13,592 nucleotides of DNA from an uncultured Pseudorhodoferax sp. GTDB taxonomy: Bacteria > Pseudomonadota > Gammaproteobacteria > Burkholderiales > Burkholderiaceae. Below are positions 1 to 7,278 of this stretch, one piece after another. Below the pieces are notes generated by a model that saw only the letters and a list, made by a program, of their open reading frames with translations, did not search any database and was not told the origin of the DNA. The stretch's first letter is position 1. Each line of letters opens with the position of its first letter. The translations under genes were made by a program, and so were the position numbers. The stretch spans positions 1 through 13,592 of the forward strand of contig CAJYRH010000510.1 of the NCBI GenBank assembly GCA_913776795.1, written 5' to 3'.

Positions 1-1595
1 GGCGGGGGCTGGGCCCCGAGGTGGGGGTCAAGGCCTGCTCGGGGCCGAGCACCTGCCAGGCCGTCGCGGCCTGGCAGGTGCTCCACCAGCGGGATGCCGG
101 CGGCGCCCAGCCAGGCCAGGCTGGCGGCTTCGTCGAGCGTGCCCGCGCCAGTCGGGGGCACGGAGGGCGAGCCGGCCCGCGCCGCCAGCGCGTCGCGCCG
201 TTCGGCCGCGCGGCGCTGTGCTGCATGGCCGCGCACCTGGGCCAGCGCGGCCAGTGCGTCGGTCTCGTGCACGAACACCGGCAGCCCGGCGGCGCGGAAG
301 GCCGCACGCACGCTGGCCTGGGGTGCCGACACCACCACCGGCTTGCGCGCGGCCTGGGCGAAGCGCGCCGTGTCGCGCGCCATGCCCGGCAGGTCGTAGC
401 CGGGGCCTGCGACCGGCACGCCGACCAGGAACAGGCCGGCCTGCGGGTCGGTGCCCAGGGCTTCGAGCGTGTGGGCGTACATGGCGCCGTCGGTCATCAG
501 CGCGGCCGTCATGTCCACCGGGTTCTGCGCCGTGGCGAAGCCCGGCATGATGGCCGCGAGCGCCTGGCACGTGGGCGGCGCGAGTTTGGCCAATGGCAGG
601 CCGAGGGTGTCGGCCGTGTCGGCGCACAGCACGCCGACGGCGCCGCTGTGGCTCATGACCACCAGCTTGCCTTCGCCCGGTGTTGCGCCCTGCAGGTACA
701 GCTCGGTGGCGTTCACGAGGCTATGCACGTCGGCCGCGCGCCAGATGCCGTGGCGTGCGAGGAAGGCGTCGATCAGCACGTCGTCGTCCACCATGGCGCC
801 GGTGTGCGAGGCGGCGGCGCGCGCGCCCAGCGCGCTGCGGCCCGACTTGAGCGCCACCACGGCCGCGCCGCGCGCACGCGCCACCTGGGCCACGCGCACC
901 AGCATGGCGGTGTCGCGCAGCGATTCGATGTACAGCAGCACGACGCGGATCTCCGGGTCGGCCGCCGCGGCCAGTGCCAGTTCGCAGACCGAGGCGTCGG
1001 CATCGTTGCCCGAGGCCACTAGGTAGCGCACGCCGATGCCGCGCTCGCGCAGCAGGGCGTAGGGCATCACGCTGGCCGCGCCGCTCTGGCTCACGATGGC
1101 CACCGGCCCGTCGGCCGGCGCGACCTCCATGAACATGGTGCTGAAGTTCAGCACCGCGCCGGTCTGGAAGTTGGCGATGCCCTGGGCGTTGGGACCGATG
1201 AGCCGCACGCCCTGTTCGCGTGCCAGCGCCACCAGGGCGTCCTGCCGCGCCCGGCCTTCGGCGCCAGTCTCGCCGAAGCCCGAGCTCATGAGGACGGCAG
1301 CGCCGATGCCCAGCGCGCCGCAACTGCGCACCACGGGCTCGACCTGGTCCTGGCCCACGGCCACGACCACGGCGTCGGGCCGGTCCGGCAGGGCTTCGAG
1401 CGTGGGGTAGGCGGTGAGGCCCTGCACGACCGCGCGTTTGGGATTGACGGGGTAGATGGCGCCGGCGAAGCCGAAGCGCTGCAGGTAGTGCAGCGGCCGG
1501 CCGCCGACCTTGTTGGCATCTTCGGTGGCGCCGACGACGGCGACGCGGCGTGGCGAGAAGGCGCGCGCCAGGCGCGTGTCGACGGGGGTGTCCAT
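1..1595 (-). CDS. ADP-forming acyl-CoA synthetase (acetate-CoA ligase family), 3' end beyond the window
   Basis: Members of this family join a carboxylic acid to CoA in the cytoplasm with ATP cleaved to ADP, through an acyl phosphate and a phosphohistidine. 531 codons are visible from the ATG at 1595. The CoA-binding Rossmann domain is at about residues 13-140 (RRVAVVGATED, YPVNPKR, IGPNAQG). The succinyl-CoA-ligase-like flavodoxin domain is at about 160-300 (VAIVSQSGAA, SHTGA), with H264 the predicted phosphorylated histidine, and a further domain follows (VVMSHSGAVGV). Family members are usually about 700 residues with a C-terminal ATP-grasp domain. Its first part seems to begin around residue 490 (DEAASLAWL, GIPLVEH) and is cut by the edge. 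It lies 17 nt after the Bug receptor on the same strand, so the two are probably cotranscribed, which suggests activation of an imported acid. The substrate is not readable. After the hairpin at 47-83 the translation no longer looks like the family, so a frameshift or divergent end is possible. Confidence 0.85.
   Translation of the reverse strand, partial: MDTPVDTRLARAFSPRRVAVVGATEDANKVGGRPLHYLQRFGFAGAIYPVNPKRAVVQGLTAYPTLEALPDRPDAVVVAVGQDQVEPVVRSCGALGIGAAVLMSSGFGETGAEGRARQDALVALAREQGVRLIGPNAQGIANFQTGAVLNFSTMFMEVAPADGPVAIVSQSGAASVMPYALLRERGIGVRYLVASGNDADASVCELALAAAADPEIRVVLLYIESLRDTAMLVRVAQVARARGAAVVALKSGRSALGARAAASHTGAMVDDDVLIDAFLARHGIWRAADVHSLVNATELYLQGATPGEGKLVVMSHSGAVGVLCADTADTLGLPLAKLAPPTCQALAAIMPGFATAQNPVDMTAALMTDGAMYAHTLEALGTDPQAGLFLVGVPVAGPGYDLPGMARDTARFAQAARKPVVVSAPQASVRAAFRAAGLPVFVHETDALAALAQVRGHAAQRRAAERRDALAARAGSPSVPPTGAGTLDEAASLAWLGAAGIPLVEHLPGRDGLAGARPRAGLDPHLGAQPP
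47..83. repeat. Perfect 16-bp inverted repeat with 5-nt loop inside the CoA-ligase gene
   Basis: Positions 47-62 are the exact reverse complement of 68-83, with loop GTCGC at 63-67. The arms begin GAGCACCTG and end CAGGTGCTC. The pairing stops at 46/84, so this is not an extended fold-back. It lies within the reading frame where the ATP-grasp part of the ligase should begin. There is no T tract, so it is not a standard intrinsic terminator. Confidence 0.8.
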
Positions 1596-1612
1596 GGGGG
1601 TTCCTTGTGCTG

Positions 1613-2593
1613 TCAGTCGACGCGCGCGCCGGAGGCCTTGACCACCGGTGCCCACTTGGCCGTGTCGTCGCGGATCAGCGCGGCGAACTCCGCGGGTGTG
1701 GTGGTGCGGGCCTGCGCGCCGTCGGCCTGCATGCGCCGGCGCATCTCCTCGGTGCCCATCACGGCCACGATCTCGCGGTGGAGCCGCTCCACGATGGGCG
1801 CGGGCGTGGCAGCCGGTGCCAGTACGCCGAACCAGATCGTCACGTCGAAGCCCTTGAGGCTGGCCTCATCGGCCGTCGGCACCTCGGGCAGCAACGGCGA
1901 GCGCTGCGGGCCGGTGACGGCGATGGCGCGCACCTTGCCGGCGGCGATGTTCTGCGTCTGCTGCGCCACGGTGTCGAACATGAAGTCGATGCGCCCGCCC
2001 ATGAGGTCCAGTAGCGCGGGCGCCGAGCCGCGGTAGGGCGCGTGCACGGTGTCGATGCCGGCCATGCTCTTGAGCAGCTCGCCCGACAGATGGTTGGAGC
2101 TGCCGTTGCCGGCCGAGCCGTAGGCCAGCTTGCCCGGCTGGGCCTTGGCCAGTGCGATCAGCTCCTTCAACGACTTGGCACCCAGGTCGGGCCGCGTGAC
2201 CAGCACGTTCATGGTGGTGGCCATGAGGCTGATGGGCGCGAAGTCGCGCACCGGGTGGTAGGGCAGCCTGGCGTACAGGCTGGGGTTGATGGCCAGGGTG
2301 CCGGTGGTGCCGAAGAACAGCGTATAGCCGTTCGGCGCCGCCGCGGCCACGGCCTGCGCCGCGATGCCGCCGCCCGCGCCGCCGCGGTTGTCCACCACCA
2401 CCTGCTGGCCGAGCCGGTCGCCGAGCTTTTGCGCCAGCAGGCGCGCCATGCCGTCGGTCGGGCCGCCGGCCGGGAAGGGCACCACCAGCGTGACGGGCTG
2501 GTGCGGGTAGTCGGCCGCGGACGCGGGCGGAACGGCCAGCGCGGCCAGGCCCGCGGTGGCGGCCAATGCGGCCAGGAAGCTCTTGCGCAGCAT
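1613..2593 (-). CDS. Bug/TctC-family periplasmic solute-binding receptor
   Basis: This is an extracytoplasmic receptor of the tripartite tricarboxylate transporter type, 326 residues, the usual family length. A signal peptide covers residues 1-26 (MLRKSF, hydrophobic alanine-rich core, PASA just before the cut). The mature N-terminus carries the family pattern DYPHQPVTLVVPFPAGGPTD, whose aspartate region contacts carboxylate ligands. Further family motifs are VVDNRGGAGG, FFGTTGT and YGSAGNGSS. The ATG at 2593 is well supported by TGGAGA four nt upstream. It is divergent from a LysR regulator and followed by a CoA ligase, so it probably delivers an organic or aromatic acid that the ligase then activates. 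No TctA/TctB membrane genes are visible, which is common for the many orphan Bug genes of Burkholderiales. The ligand cannot be inferred. It is not an obvious TphC, because it is separated from the tph remnant. Confidence 0.93.
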   Translation of the reverse strand: MLRKSFLAALAATAGLAALAVPPASAADYPHQPVTLVVPFPAGGPTDGMARLLAQKLGDRLGQQVVVDNRGGAGGGIAAQAVAAAAPNGYTLFFGTTGTLAINPSLYARLPYHPVRDFAPISLMATTMNVLVTRPDLGAKSLKELIALAKAQPGKLAYGSAGNGSSNHLSGELLKSMAGIDTVHAPYRGSAPALLDLMGGRIDFMFDTVAQQTQNIAAGKVRAIAVTGPQRSPLLPEVPTADEASLKGFDVTIWFGVLAPAATPAPIVERLHREIVAVMGTEEMRRRMQADGAQARTTTPAEFAALIRDDTAKWAPVVKASGARVD

Positions 2594-2696
2594 GTCGTCT
2601 CCAGTGGAATGAATGGGATGCCAGCGCAGTCTAGGAGCGCCATGGTTTCGAAAAAAGTGCTGCCGGCAGAAACCAGGTATCGACTAAAGTGAACGC
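2594..2696. promoter_or_regulatory. Divergent control region between the Bug receptor and lysR genes
   Basis: This 103-bp gap must hold the promoters of both divergent units. It contains TGGTTTC (2643-2649) and its reverse complement GAAACCA (2669-2675), an 8-bp palindrome TTTCGAAA (2646-2653) and another, TGCCGGCA (2661-2668). LysR proteins typically bind imperfect dyads in such gaps, so these are candidate operator elements. TGGAGA at 2598-2603 is the minus-strand ribosome binding site of the receptor gene. I could not assign convincing -35/-10 pairs. Confidence 0.5.
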
Positions 2697-3602
2697 ATGA
2701 ACCTCAAGCAGATGGCCACGCTGGCGGCCGTGGCCGAGCTCGGATCGGTCTCGCGCGCGGCCACCGCGTTGGGCCAGGCGCAGTCGCTCGTGAGCCGGCA
2801 GATCGCCCAGCTCGCGCAGGAATGGGGCGACCGCGTGTTCGCGCGCACCGGCCGCGGCGTGGCGCTGACGGACTTCGGCCGCCAGCTCATGCCCCAGGTG
2901 CGCCGGGTGCTGGCCGAGGTGGAGCAACTCAGGGCCGAGGTGCACGAGGCGGCAGGCGCGCTGACGGGCACGGTCCACCTGGGCGTGTTGCCAACGCTTT
3001 CCGGCATCCTGCTGCCGCAGCTGCTGGCCGCGCTGCAGGCCGAGGCGCGCGGCGTGCGGCTGTGCGTGACCGAGGGCTTCAGCGGCGACCTAGACGAGCA
3101 GCTGGGCGCCGGCCGGCTCGACATGATCGTGGTCAACCGCTACGGCACCACCGCGCTGCGCGGCGAGGACGTGCTGGGTGTGATCGACACCTGCCTGCTC
3201 GGCGCGCCACAGCTGCCGCTGATGCGTGAACGCAGCATCGGCCTGCGCCAGCTCGACGGTCTGCCGCTGGTGCTGCCGGCCCTGCCCAACGGGATGCGGG
3301 CCATGCTGGACCAGCTGGCCGCGCGCCACCGCATCGCCATCGACGTGGTGATGGAGGTGGACACCGCCACGGCCATGAAGGGCGTGGCCGCCAGCGGCCA
3401 GGCCTACACGCTGCTGCCGGCCATGGCGGCGCAGGCCGAGATCGCGCACGGCCTGCTGGCGGCGGTGCCGGTGGTACGGCCTGCCATCAAGCGCACCATC
3501 GCGCTGGGGCTCACGCGGCAGCGGCCGGTGTCGCGCGCGGCGCGCTTCGTGGCCACGCGCGTGCGCCAGCTTGCATTGCAGGCGCTAACGCAGCAGCGGT
3601 AG
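2697..3602 (+). CDS. LysR-family transcriptional regulator
   Basis: A 301-residue LysR-type DNA-binding regulator. The N-terminal winged helix-turn-helix occupies about residues 1-60 (MNLKQMATLAAVAELGSVSRAA, then SLVSRQIAQL as recognition helix, and TGRGVALTDFG wing). A linker helix follows to about 90, then a periplasmic-binding-protein-like effector domain from about 92 (GTVHLGVLPTLSGILLP) to about 295. LysR genes are usually divergent from the operon they control, so the receptor and CoA-ligase genes are the likely targets and the imported acid or its CoA ester a plausible inducer. The start is the ATG at 2697 with only a weak AAAGTGA upstream. The last 18 bp (3585-3602) overlap the 3' end of creC on the other strand. 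Confidence 0.92.
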   Translation: MNLKQMATLAAVAELGSVSRAATALGQAQSLVSRQIAQLAQEWGDRVFARTGRGVALTDFGRQLMPQVRRVLAEVEQLRAEVHEAAGALTGTVHLGVLPTLSGILLPQLLAALQAEARGVRLCVTEGFSGDLDEQLGAGRLDMIVVNRYGTTALRGEDVLGVIDTCLLGAPQLPLMRERSIGLRQLDGLPLVLPALPNGMRAMLDQLAARHRIAIDVVMEVDTATAMKGVAASGQAYTLLPAMAAQAEIAHGLLAAVPVVRPAIKRTIALGLTRQRPVSRAARFVATRVRQLALQALTQQR

Positions 3603-5033
3603 GGTCAGCGTGGCGAGCGCGCCGCCTTCTGGCGCGTTGTCCAGCTGCGCCTGGCCGCCGTGCTGCTCGGCGATGGCGCGCACGAAGGCCAGGCCCAGGC
3701 CGGTGCTTTTCTTGCCGCCGTTCGGCCGTGCCAGCGAATAGAACTTCTCGAACACGCGCTGCCGGGCGTAGTCCGGAATGCCGGGGCCGTGGTCGCGCAC
3801 GCGGATGCAGGCCTGGCGCGCATCGGCCGCCAGCGTCAGCGCCACGGCGCTGCCGGCGGGTGCGAAGTCCAGCGCGTTGGCCAGCAGGTTGCTCACGGCG
3901 CGGCGCAGCAGGAAGGCGTCGCCCCAGACCGTGGGATGGGCCTGCAGCGCCAGCTCGATGCGCAGGCCGCGCGCCGCGGCGGCGGCCTGGTTGCCGGTGG
4001 CCAGCTCCTGCAGCAGCGGCGCCAGCGCCACGGGGCCGGCATGCTCGAGCACGCGCCGGCTCTCCAGCGCGGTCAGCTCCATCATGCGGTCCACGATCTC
4101 CTGGATGCGCTGGGTCTCGCGCGTGATGTTGTCCAGGAAATGCGCGCGCGTGTCGGCCGGCATGGCCGGGTCGTCCAGCAGCTCGGCCGCGCCGCGGATG
4201 GCCGACAGCGGGCTCTTGATCTCGTGCGTGAGCGTGGCCACGTGGTCTGCCACGGTGTTGCGGCCGGTCAGCGCGTCGCGCGTCTCGTGCACGCCGGCAC
4301 GCAGCGTGGCCACGGCATGGCGCAGCATGGGGCCGGGCCGCAGCCGCGGCTGCGTGCGGGCCCAGGCCAGGTAGTCGCGCACCAGGCCGAACGGGCGCAC
4401 CAGCCAGGCGGAGACGATCAGCGCGCCCACCAGCAGCGCCAGCGCCGAGCCCACGCCGACCCAGATCGTGCGCCAGCGCGCGTCCTGCACGAACTTGCCG
4501 AAGCTCTGCACCGGCTTGCCGACGCTGACCACGCCGATGGTCACCTGCGCGCGGTTGCGGATCGGCGCGGCCACGTACATCACCGAGCTGCTGGCGTCGT
4601 GCGCGACATCGCGCGAAGTGCGCGCGCCGTACAGGCCGTCCAGCGTGTAGCGCACGTCGCGCCAGTCCAGGAAGTCCTCGCCCAGGTGCTGGCCCATGCG
4701 CCCGCGCTGCGCGTCGAACAACACGCGGCCGTCGGCATCGGTCACGTACAGCCGCAGGTCCACCCGGGTCTTGCGCAGGCCGTAGATCCCGGCGTCGAAC
4801 TGGCGCGCGTAGAGCGTTCGCAGCAAGGGCTCCAGCCGTGCCGGCTCGATGCGTTCGCCCTGCACGTCCTGCTCGATCAGGCTGGCGACGAGGTTGGCAG
4901 TGTCGACCAGCGACTCCTCGGCCGACTCGCGGTAGCGCGGATCGATGTCGCCGACCACGCGGTACAGCAGCAAGGCGATGCCGGCGACGTAGATCGCCAG
5001 GATGCCGACGAAGATGCGCGTGCGGCGGCTCAC
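3585..5033 (-). CDS. creC: CreC-type sensor histidine kinase
   Basis: An inner-membrane sensor kinase, 482 residues from a GTG at 5033. A first membrane helix lies at about 7-27 (IFVGILAIYVAGIALLLY). A periplasmic sensing part runs about 28-187 and includes a PDC/sCache-like stretch (LRLYVTDADGRVLFD). A second helix is at about 189-212, then a HAMP-like linker. The dimerisation/phosphoacceptor motif is LTHEIKSPLSAIRGAAELL with H270. Kinase boxes follow: N box SNLLANALDFA (N386), G1 DHGPGIP (414-420), F box FEKFYSL and G2 STGLGLA (443-449). The THE(I/L)KSPL(S/A)AIRGAAE signature and the CreB partner support CreC, which senses a metabolic or envelope cue. Its start overlaps the creB stop by 4 nt (GTGA), implying translational coupling. 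No creD is in the window. Its last 18 bp overlap lysR convergently. Confidence 0.9.
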   Translation of the reverse strand: MSRRTRIFVGILAIYVAGIALLLYRVVGDIDPRYRESAEESLVDTANLVASLIEQDVQGERIEPARLEPLLRTLYARQFDAGIYGLRKTRVDLRLYVTDADGRVLFDAQRGRMGQHLGEDFLDWRDVRYTLDGLYGARTSRDVAHDASSSVMYVAAPIRNRAQVTIGVVSVGKPVQSFGKFVQDARWRTIWVGVGSALALLVGALIVSAWLVRPFGLVRDYLAWARTQPRLRPGPMLRHAVATLRAGVHETRDALTGRNTVADHVATLTHEIKSPLSAIRGAAELLDDPAMPADTRAHFLDNITRETQRIQEIVDRMMELTALESRRVLEHAGPVALAPLLQELATGNQAAAAARGLRIELALQAHPTVWGDAFLLRRAVSNLLANALDFAPAGSAVALTLAADARQACIRVRDHGPGIPDYARQRVFEKFYSLARPNGGKKSTGLGLAFVRAIAEQHGGQAQLDNAPEGGALATLTLPLLR

Positions 5034-5785
5034 GGCGTGGCAGGGGGCGAGGGCGGCAGGTCCTCGTGCAGCGCGTAGCCGGTGCCGCGAAGCGTGCGGA
5101 TCGGCTCGACCTCGGGCGCCACTGCCTTGAGCTTGGCGCGCAGCGTCTTGACGTGCGCGTCCACCGTGCGGTCCAGGCTCTGGGCGGCATCGTCCCAGAC
5201 CATGTCGAGCAGCTCGTCGCGCGTGTAGACGCGGCCGGGCCGCTGCACCAGCAGGGCCAGAAGGCCGTACTCGTAGCGCGAGAGTTCGAGCGGCTGACCG
5301 TAGTAGCGGATGCGGCGGCGTTCGCCGTCGATCTGGAAGACGGGCACCGTGCCGCCCGGTACCGCGGGCTGCGACGGCGCCAAGGCACCGCGCGCGCTGC
5401 GGCGCAGGATGGTGCGCACGCGTGCCACCAGCTCGCGCGGCGAGAACGGCTTGGCGATGTAGTCGTCTGCACCGAGCTCCAGGCCCACCACGCGGTCGAT
5501 CTCGTCGCTGCGCGCGGTCAGGAACAGCATGGGCACGCCGTCCGCGCCGGGCAGCTCGTGCAGGCGGCGGAACAGCTCGAAGCCGTTCATGTCGGGCAGG
5601 CCCACGTCGAGGATGGCCAGGGCCGGCGGCTGTGCCCGGAACTGCGCCAGCGCCTCGCCGGCCGTGGCGCACCACACGGGTTCGTAGCCATCGGCGTGCA
5701 GCACATAGGCCAGCGTGTCGGCGATGCCGGATTCGTCCTCGGCGATCAGGATGCGGAGGCGGGTGGCGGTGGCGGGCGGAGGCAT
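5030..5785 (-). CDS. creB: CreB-type response regulator (OmpR/PhoB class)
   Basis: A 251-residue response regulator. The receiver domain spans about residues 10-125, with acidic pair E16/D17, phosphoacceptor D60 (LAILDVGLPDMNGFEL), T90 and K112 (AKPFSPREL). The winged-helix DNA-binding domain runs about 148-240 (LSRYEYGLLALL, RVYTRDELLDMVWDD, recognition helix RTVDAHVKTLRAKLK, wing TLRGTGYAL). AEDESGIADTLAYVL and LTARSDEIDRVVGLELGADDY closely follow the CreB pattern. It is the first gene of the pair and overlaps creC by 4 nt. The ATG at 5785 has no clear Shine-Dalgarno but fits the family N-terminus. In enterobacteria CreB recognises repeated TTCAC tags; I saw no such paired tag at its own promoter. 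Confidence 0.92.
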   Translation of the reverse strand: MPPPATATRLRILIAEDESGIADTLAYVLHADGYEPVWCATAGEALAQFRAQPPALAILDVGLPDMNGFELFRRLHELPGADGVPMLFLTARSDEIDRVVGLELGADDYIAKPFSPRELVARVRTILRRSARGALAPSQPAVPGGTVPVFQIDGERRRIRYYGQPLELSRYEYGLLALLVQRPGRVYTRDELLDMVWDDAAQSLDRTVDAHVKTLRAKLKAVAPEVEPIRTLRGTGYALHEDLPPSPPATP

Positions 5786-5819
5786 GAACGGATGGTAGCC
5801 ACGGAGGTGCGTGTGGGCG

Positions 5820-5848
5820 TGGACAGATCACTTATGTAGAACCATAAT
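5820..5848 (+). promoter_or_regulatory. Sigma70-like promoter of the fitAB toxin-antitoxin operon
   Basis: TGGACA at 5820-5825 fits a -35 box and CATAAT at 5843-5848 a -10 box, with an ideal 17-bp spacer. The expected transcript start near 5855 leaves a short leader before the GTG at 5870. The -10 box lies inside the palindrome at 5836-5856, so a bound antitoxin would block RNA polymerase. Confidence 0.65.
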
Positions 5849-5856
5849 GGTTCCAC
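5836..5856. promoter_or_regulatory. Operator palindrome for FitA/FitAB autorepression
   Basis: GAACCAT (5839-5845) and ATGGTTC (5847-5853) form a perfect dyad around A5846. It extends to GTAGAACCAT/ATGGTTCCAC with a single mismatch (38/54). Ribbon-helix-helix antitoxins bind such short dyads just upstream of their own gene, and this is the only strong palindrome in the gap between creB and fitA. The role is inferred from position and overlap with the -10 box. Confidence 0.7.
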
Positions 5857-5869
5857 TTTGGAGAGTCCC

Positions 5870-6115
5870 GTGCCGACGACGCTGACCCTGAAAAACATTC
5901 CCGATGCGGTGTATCTGCGGCTGAAGGAGTCGGCGCAGGCCAACCGGCGCAGCTTGAACAGCGAAGCCATCGTGCGGCTGGAATCCGTCCTGCTCGAAGG
6001 TCGGCTTGATCCAGGCGAGCGCTTGGCGCGCATGCGGGCGCTCCGTCAGACGCTGCCACCAGCGGCGTTCAGCGCGCGTGGAATCGACGCGATGAAGCGG
6101 GCGGGGCGCGCATGA
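5870..6115 (+). CDS. FitA-type ribbon-helix-helix antitoxin
   Basis: An 81-residue antitoxin of the FitA/Arc-like class. The N-terminal ribbon-helix-helix is visible: beta strand TLTLKNIP, then two helices through DAVYLRLKESAQANRRSLNSEAIVRLE. The acidic/basic C-terminal tail (ARMRALRQTLPP, IDAMKR) is the part that in FitA wraps the toxin and blocks its active site. GTG at 5870 is preferred as start because GGAG (5860-5863) sits six nt upstream; a TTG at 5858 is in frame but would overlap that site. The stop overlaps the toxin start (ATGA), so the two are translationally coupled and the antitoxin is made first. It probably represses its own promoter through the palindrome at 5836-5856. Confidence 0.88.
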   Translation: MPTTLTLKNIPDAVYLRLKESAQANRRSLNSEAIVRLESVLLEGRLDPGERLARMRALRQTLPPAAFSARGIDAMKRAGRA

Positions 6116-6507
6116 TCGTGGTCGACACGAACGTGCTGGCCTATCTCTGCTTGTCGTCCGAGTTCACCACCAAGGCCGAAGCATTGCTGGAAAGCGACCC
6201 GCTGTGGGTTGCGCCAATGCTGTGGCGCAGCGAGTTCCGCAGCATCCTGGCTGGGTACCTGCGTCGCGGCAGCTTGACGTTCGACCAGGCACTGGCGCTT
6301 CAGCATGAGGCCCAGTCGCTGCTGTCCGACAATGAATATGAGGTCGAGTCGCGTGCCGTGCTCCAACTCGTGCGCGACAGCGACTGCTCGGCCTACGACT
6401 GCGAGTTCGTGGCGCTCGCGATGCAACTCGGCGTTCCGCTCGTGACGATGGACCGCAAGGTGTTGAAGGCGTTCCCGCAGCATGCAAAGGCGCTCGCGTC
6501 GCCGTAG
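6112..6507 (+). CDS. PIN-domain RNase toxin, FitB/VapC family
   Basis: A 131-residue PIN-domain toxin, the usual size for VapC/FitB ribonucleases, which cleave RNA (often tRNA or rRNA) in a Mg-dependent reaction when freed from the antitoxin. The acidic active-site set is visible: D5 in IVVDTNVLAYL, E41 in LWRSEFRSIL, D96 in SAYDCEFVALA and D114 in LVTMDRKVL. Nothing is missing, so the toxin looks functional. It starts inside the antitoxin stop (ATGA at 6112-6115). By eye its codons are less uniformly G/C-ending than those of neighbours (for example GAATATGAG), consistent with horizontal acquisition of the pair. The RNA target cannot be told from sequence. Confidence 0.9.
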   Translation: MIVVDTNVLAYLCLSSEFTTKAEALLESDPLWVAPMLWRSEFRSILAGYLRRGSLTFDQALALQHEAQSLLSDNEYEVESRAVLQLVRDSDCSAYDCEFVALAMQLGVPLVTMDRKVLKAFPQHAKALASP

Positions 6508-6609
6508 CAACCGCGAGCTGCAGCTGTTGTAACGGTCTGGGAGGGTGGCGCCCAGCGAGCGTGGTCGTCCTGCAAGCTGCGCGACTGCGCTAGACCGACA
6601 GGCGATCCG

Positions 6610-7221
6610 TCAGCCGCGCAGCGGCAGCACCGCTCCCAGCGCCACGAAGATCCCCCCGCAAGCCTGGTTGAAGCGCTTGCCCACGCGCGCCAGCCAGGGC
6701 CGGATGCGGTGGGCCATGCCGGCCAGCAGCATCTCGGTCGCGATCTCGGTGGCAGCGAAGGTTCCGGCCATCACGGCGAACTGCAGCACCAGGCTGCGCG
6801 CCGGGTCGATGAACTGCGGCAGGAAGGCGACGAAGAACAGCAGCGCCTTGGGGTTGGTGGTGGCCGACAGCGCGCCCTGCCAGAACATCGAGGCGCCCGA
6901 GCGCGTGGGCGCGGCCGCCGCGGTGGCCGGGCCGATCGGCGGGGAGCGCCAGACCTGCACGCCGAGCCAGACCAGGTAGGCGCCGCCCAGCCACTTCAGT
7001 GCCGTAAGCCAGGCGACGGAGGACTGGATCAGCGCGCCGATGCCGAACATCGACAGCGCAATCACCAGCACGAAGCCGATGGCGCCGCCCATCACGGTCC
7101 ACATGGCCTTGCGCCGGCCGTGCAGCGCGCCGTGGGTCAGCGCCAGCAGGCCGTTGGGGCCGGGCGAGAGCGACAGGCCGATGGCGGCGGCAAGGAACAG
7201 GAGCCAGGTGTCGAGTTGCAT
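6610..7221 (-). CDS. LysE/RhtB-family amino-acid exporter
   Basis: A 203-residue inner-membrane exporter with the LysE-type layout of about six hydrophobic helices. The conserved first-helix motif is GLSLSPGPNGLLALTHG (residues 15-31) and the second signature is NPKALLFFVAFLPQF (about 123-137). Relatives export amino acids or related metabolites by proton antiport. The ATG at 7221 is chosen because family proteins begin a few residues before WLLFLAAA. The frame is open upstream to a GTG at 7278, abutting the stop of the preceding gene, but that extension is not family-like. No start has a good Shine-Dalgarno. It lies 57 nt after the terephthalate reductase gene on the same strand, so it could be read from the same transcript. 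The substrate is unknown. Confidence 0.88.
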   Translation of the reverse strand: MQLDTWLLFLAAAIGLSLSPGPNGLLALTHGALHGRRKAMWTVMGGAIGFVLVIALSMFGIGALIQSSVAWLTALKWLGGAYLVWLGVQVWRSPPIGPATAAAAPTRSGASMFWQGALSATTNPKALLFFVAFLPQFIDPARSLVLQFAVMAGTFAATEIATEMLLAGMAHRIRPWLARVGKRFNQACGGIFVALGAVLPLRG

Positions 7222-7278
7222 GGGCGGCGTGGGAATGGGCGAAAGCACAAGCATGCCAGACGCCGCCCGTCGCCGCAC

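Noticed and set aside
3660..5078. 472-codon plus-strand open frame across creC
   Set aside because: Low-complexity Arg/His/Gln-rich translation opposite a gene with complete kinase boxes. A shadow frame.
5786..5835. Cre-tag (TTCAC repeats) for CreB autoregulation
   Set aside because: No paired TTCAC repeat is present in the creB upstream gap.
5858..5869. TTG at 5858 as start of the antitoxin
   Set aside because: It would overlap the GGAG ribosome site that serves the GTG at 5870, and the four extra residues are not family-like.
6508..6609. Possible terminator between fitB and lysE (CTGGG/CCCAG and AGCTGCAGCT)
   Set aside because: Stems are only about 5 bp and no T tract follows in either direction.
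7222..7278. GTG-initiated 19-residue extension of the LysE exporter
   Set aside because: The Pro/Arg-rich stretch is not part of the LysE first helix and has no ribosome site.
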